From contig JABXKD010000039.1 in assembly GCA_013375475.1 (NCBI GenBank), forward strand, positions 1-32,856: a stretch of 32,856 nt of DNA, written 5' to 3'. Shown in pieces: positions 31,027-32,856 of the stretch. The stretch comes from Promethearchaeota archaeon (lineage in GTDB: Archaea > Asgardarchaeota > Lokiarchaeia > Sigyniarchaeales > SOKP01). Under the pieces are notes generated by a model. That model was given only the letters and a program-made list of their open reading frames with translations. It ran no database searches and was not told where the DNA came from. The position numbers were made by a program, and so were the translations under genes. Each line of letters starts with the position of its first letter. The first letter of the stretch is position 1.

Positions 31027-32856
31027 ATGGACATTGAAAAATTCCTTAACGATATTTTAAGTGTAGTAAACGGGCAAAAAGCGTGGGATTGGGTAGCTAA
31101 AATTTCCCAATATAACCGAGTTCAAGCTTCAAACGGGTATCACGATAGTCTTGAGATAATTAAGAAAGAATTGATGAATTTAGGGTATGACGACATAGAG
31201 CATTTTAAATCTCCCGCTGATGGAGAAACAACCAGTTGGGCTTATCAAGCATCGTATCAATGGGAGATAGAAACTGGAGAATTATGGGTTGTAGATCCCG
31301 AAAAAACTAAACTGTGTGACTTCAACGATATACCCGTTTCAATCATTACTCATTCAAAATCATGTGATGTAACCACAGAAATAATAGATATTGGAGTAGG
31401 TGATAAAAAGGAAGATTACGACAGAGACGATATAAATGGTAAAATCGTATTAATGTCAGGGGCAATTTATTTGTGTCGATCATATATCGAAGAAAGTGGA
31501 GCTATAGGAGTTATATATTATCCTGATTTGAACAGAGCGAGAGGTAATCTCGATCGTCGGATTTATAATGGATTTTTTACTACAAAGGAAAGAATGAATA
31601 ACGCTAAATTTGGTTATAGTATTTCTTATAATCAAGCAATGCATTTGAAGGATTTGTTAAAAAAGGGACCAGTGAAAGTAAAAGCTACCATTAGGGCAGA
31701 ATTTATGGAAGGTAACCTAGAAGTCCTAACAGTTCCTATTAAAGGAACGGAATTCTCCGATCAAGAAATAATTATTATTGCTCATCTGTGTCATCCCCTC
31801 TCATGTGCAAATGATAATGCTAGCGGTGCTGCGGGTCTACTTGAGCTAGCGCGAGCTTATAAATACATGATAGATAAAGAAATTTTAGAATCCCCAAAAC
31901 GAACTATAAGATTTGTATGGGTTCCAGAGTTTAATGGGACAGTCCCGTGGATGAAATATCACGAAGATAAGATCAGAAATGTATTAACGTGTATCAATTT
32001 AGATATGATTGGAGAACACCAATTAAAATTAGGTGAGCCATTAGAAGTCAACCTTGCTCCTCGTTCTACGCCATCAATTATTAACGAAATTACTTCAGAC
32101 TTCGTAAAAAAAATAGCGGATCACCCCAAGGGAATTGCCGTCAATGGAACTAAAACCCCAATGTCTTATCGACTTAGAAGCTACGATGGAGGTAGCGATC
32201 ATGTCGTCTTTATAGATTCCTATTTTGGAATTCCCTCGCTCATGTTTGGTCATAATGATCCTAATTGGCATTCAAATGTGGATACTGTTGAATTTTGCGA
32301 TTCCACTGAATTAAAACGAGTAATCGCGATGGCTATGAGTATATCCTATATCCATTCAATATTTGACAACGGGCTTATAAAGAAGTTTTGGCCTTTAGTT
32401 CATCGAGGATTATTTAAAAGACTTGGAGATGCGATTAAACTTATAGAAGAATTATATCTGTCTATATCAAATCCAGTAAAGGCTTATGCAGAAGACTTTG
32501 GAAAAGATTTGTTTTTATTAGGTTGCGAAATTTTAAAGGCGTGCTATCACTATGAGCTTGAATCATTGGAATGGATAAAGCAGATTGATACTTCTTCAGA
32601 AGTTATTGAACTAATAGTATCTGCGAAAGAGGAAATAAAAGGATTGTGTGATTATCAACTTTATAAGTGGAATGAAAGATTCAATTTTGATGAAAATGAT
32701 TTAAAAATTCTCGAGTCAAAGTACGCTGCTATTTACGAACCCAACTACGAAGGACCATTTGCTGTAAGAGAACTTTTCAAATTAATCAAGTATCCAATTT
32801 TTGAGGAGTTTATGGCTGAATTACAGTACGAGTTTTTAGGGCCAATTAACGAGCTG
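31027..32856 (+). CDS. M28-type zinc aminopeptidase with PA-like inserted domain (partial, runs off the window)
   Basis: 610 codons are open from ATG 31027 to the window edge with no stop. Zinc ligands of M28 peptidases are visible: His in IIIAHLCHPLSC, Asp in CANDNASGAAG, Glu in FVWVPEFNGT, Asp in CINLDMIGEH and His in NDPNWHSNVDT. The part before the catalytic core (residues ~100-210) contains 'DINGKIVLMSGAIY...GAIGVIYYPD', typical of a PA (protease-associated) domain inserted in such enzymes, as in the DUF4910-type aminopeptidase group. The C-terminal ~150 residues are helical. No signal peptide or TM helix, so cytoplasmic. Unrelated in layout to the membrane-type M28 protein at 21905. Confidence 0.88.
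   Translation, partial: MDIEKFLNDILSVVNGQKAWDWVAKISQYNRVQASNGYHDSLEIIKKELMNLGYDDIEHFKSPADGETTSWAYQASYQWEIETGELWVVDPEKTKLCDFNDIPVSIITHSKSCDVTTEIIDIGVGDKKEDYDRDDINGKIVLMSGAIYLCRSYIEESGAIGVIYYPDLNRARGNLDRRIYNGFFTTKERMNNAKFGYSISYNQAMHLKDLLKKGPVKVKATIRAEFMEGNLEVLTVPIKGTEFSDQEIIIIAHLCHPLSCANDNASGAAGLLELARAYKYMIDKEILESPKRTIRFVWVPEFNGTVPWMKYHEDKIRNVLTCINLDMIGEHQLKLGEPLEVNLAPRSTPSIINEITSDFVKKIADHPKGIAVNGTKTPMSYRLRSYDGGSDHVVFIDSYFGIPSLMFGHNDPNWHSNVDTVEFCDSTELKRVIAMAMSISYIHSIFDNGLIKKFWPLVHRGLFKRLGDAIKLIEELYLSISNPVKAYAEDFGKDLFLLGCEILKACYHYELESLEWIKQIDTSSEVIELIVSAKEEIKGLCDYQLYKWNERFNFDENDLKILESKYAAIYEPNYEGPFAVRELFKLIKYPIFEEFMAELQYEFLGPINEL

Overview
The window is AT-rich archaeal DNA. It most likely comes from an Asgard archaeon of the Lokiarchaeia type. 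Four things point there: a Rag/Gtr-like small GTPase with a C-terminal dimerisation-type domain (194-1114), a probable profilin (21399-21818), archaeal signals (TATA-like boxes, T-tract ends, an HTH_10 regulator, AOR, Hdr and FrhB families), and selenocysteine-encoding hdrA and vhuD genes followed by a SECIS element with a eukaryote-like core. Lokiarchaeota are known to combine archaeal selenoprotein families with eukaryote-like SECIS elements. The taxonomic call is an inference from gene content only.

Layout. 1-173 is the tail of a plus-strand gene. 194-7245 is on the minus strand: Rag-like GTPase, FrhB-like protein with an extra C-terminal beta domain, HEAT-repeat protein, tungsten aldehyde:ferredoxin oxidoreductase and an HTH_10 regulator. 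A divergent NAD-dependent epimerase follows (7333-8475). 8781-18745 is the core of the window, two adjacent plus-strand electron-transfer operons. The first (8781-11181) has hdrA with four in-frame UGA codons and vhuD with two; each UGA falls where the family has cysteine. A bipartite stem with a UGA/GA quartet overlaps the vhuD stop codon. The second operon (11295-18745) has two FrhB-like flavoproteins, an HdrC-HdrB fusion, a double-length HdrA and a Cys-form MvhD. No hydrogenase large or small subunit is present, so these genes look like a soluble heterodisulfide-reductase-type bifurcating complex fed by FrhB-type input modules, with Sec and Cys versions of HdrA and MvhD side by side.

18791-24635 holds an MFS transporter, two adjacent small membrane proteins, the probable profilin, an M28 peptidase with membrane segments, and a GPH-type sugar:cation symporter. 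24811-25797 is one NDT/TIR-like gene split by an in-frame TAA. After it come a sulfatase (25916), an HD-domain protein (27276), an AlaX-type tRNA-editing protein (28685), a VapBC toxin-antitoxin pair with a long perfect palindrome at its promoter (29946-30657), a small zinc-finger-like protein, and a second M28-type aminopeptidase that runs off the end (31027-32856).

The strongest signal is the recoded hdrA-vhuD unit. Conventional gene calling would break it into fragments (starting near 9075, 9393 and 10996) and miss the N-termini. No tRNA, rRNA, CRISPR array or insertion sequence was recognised.
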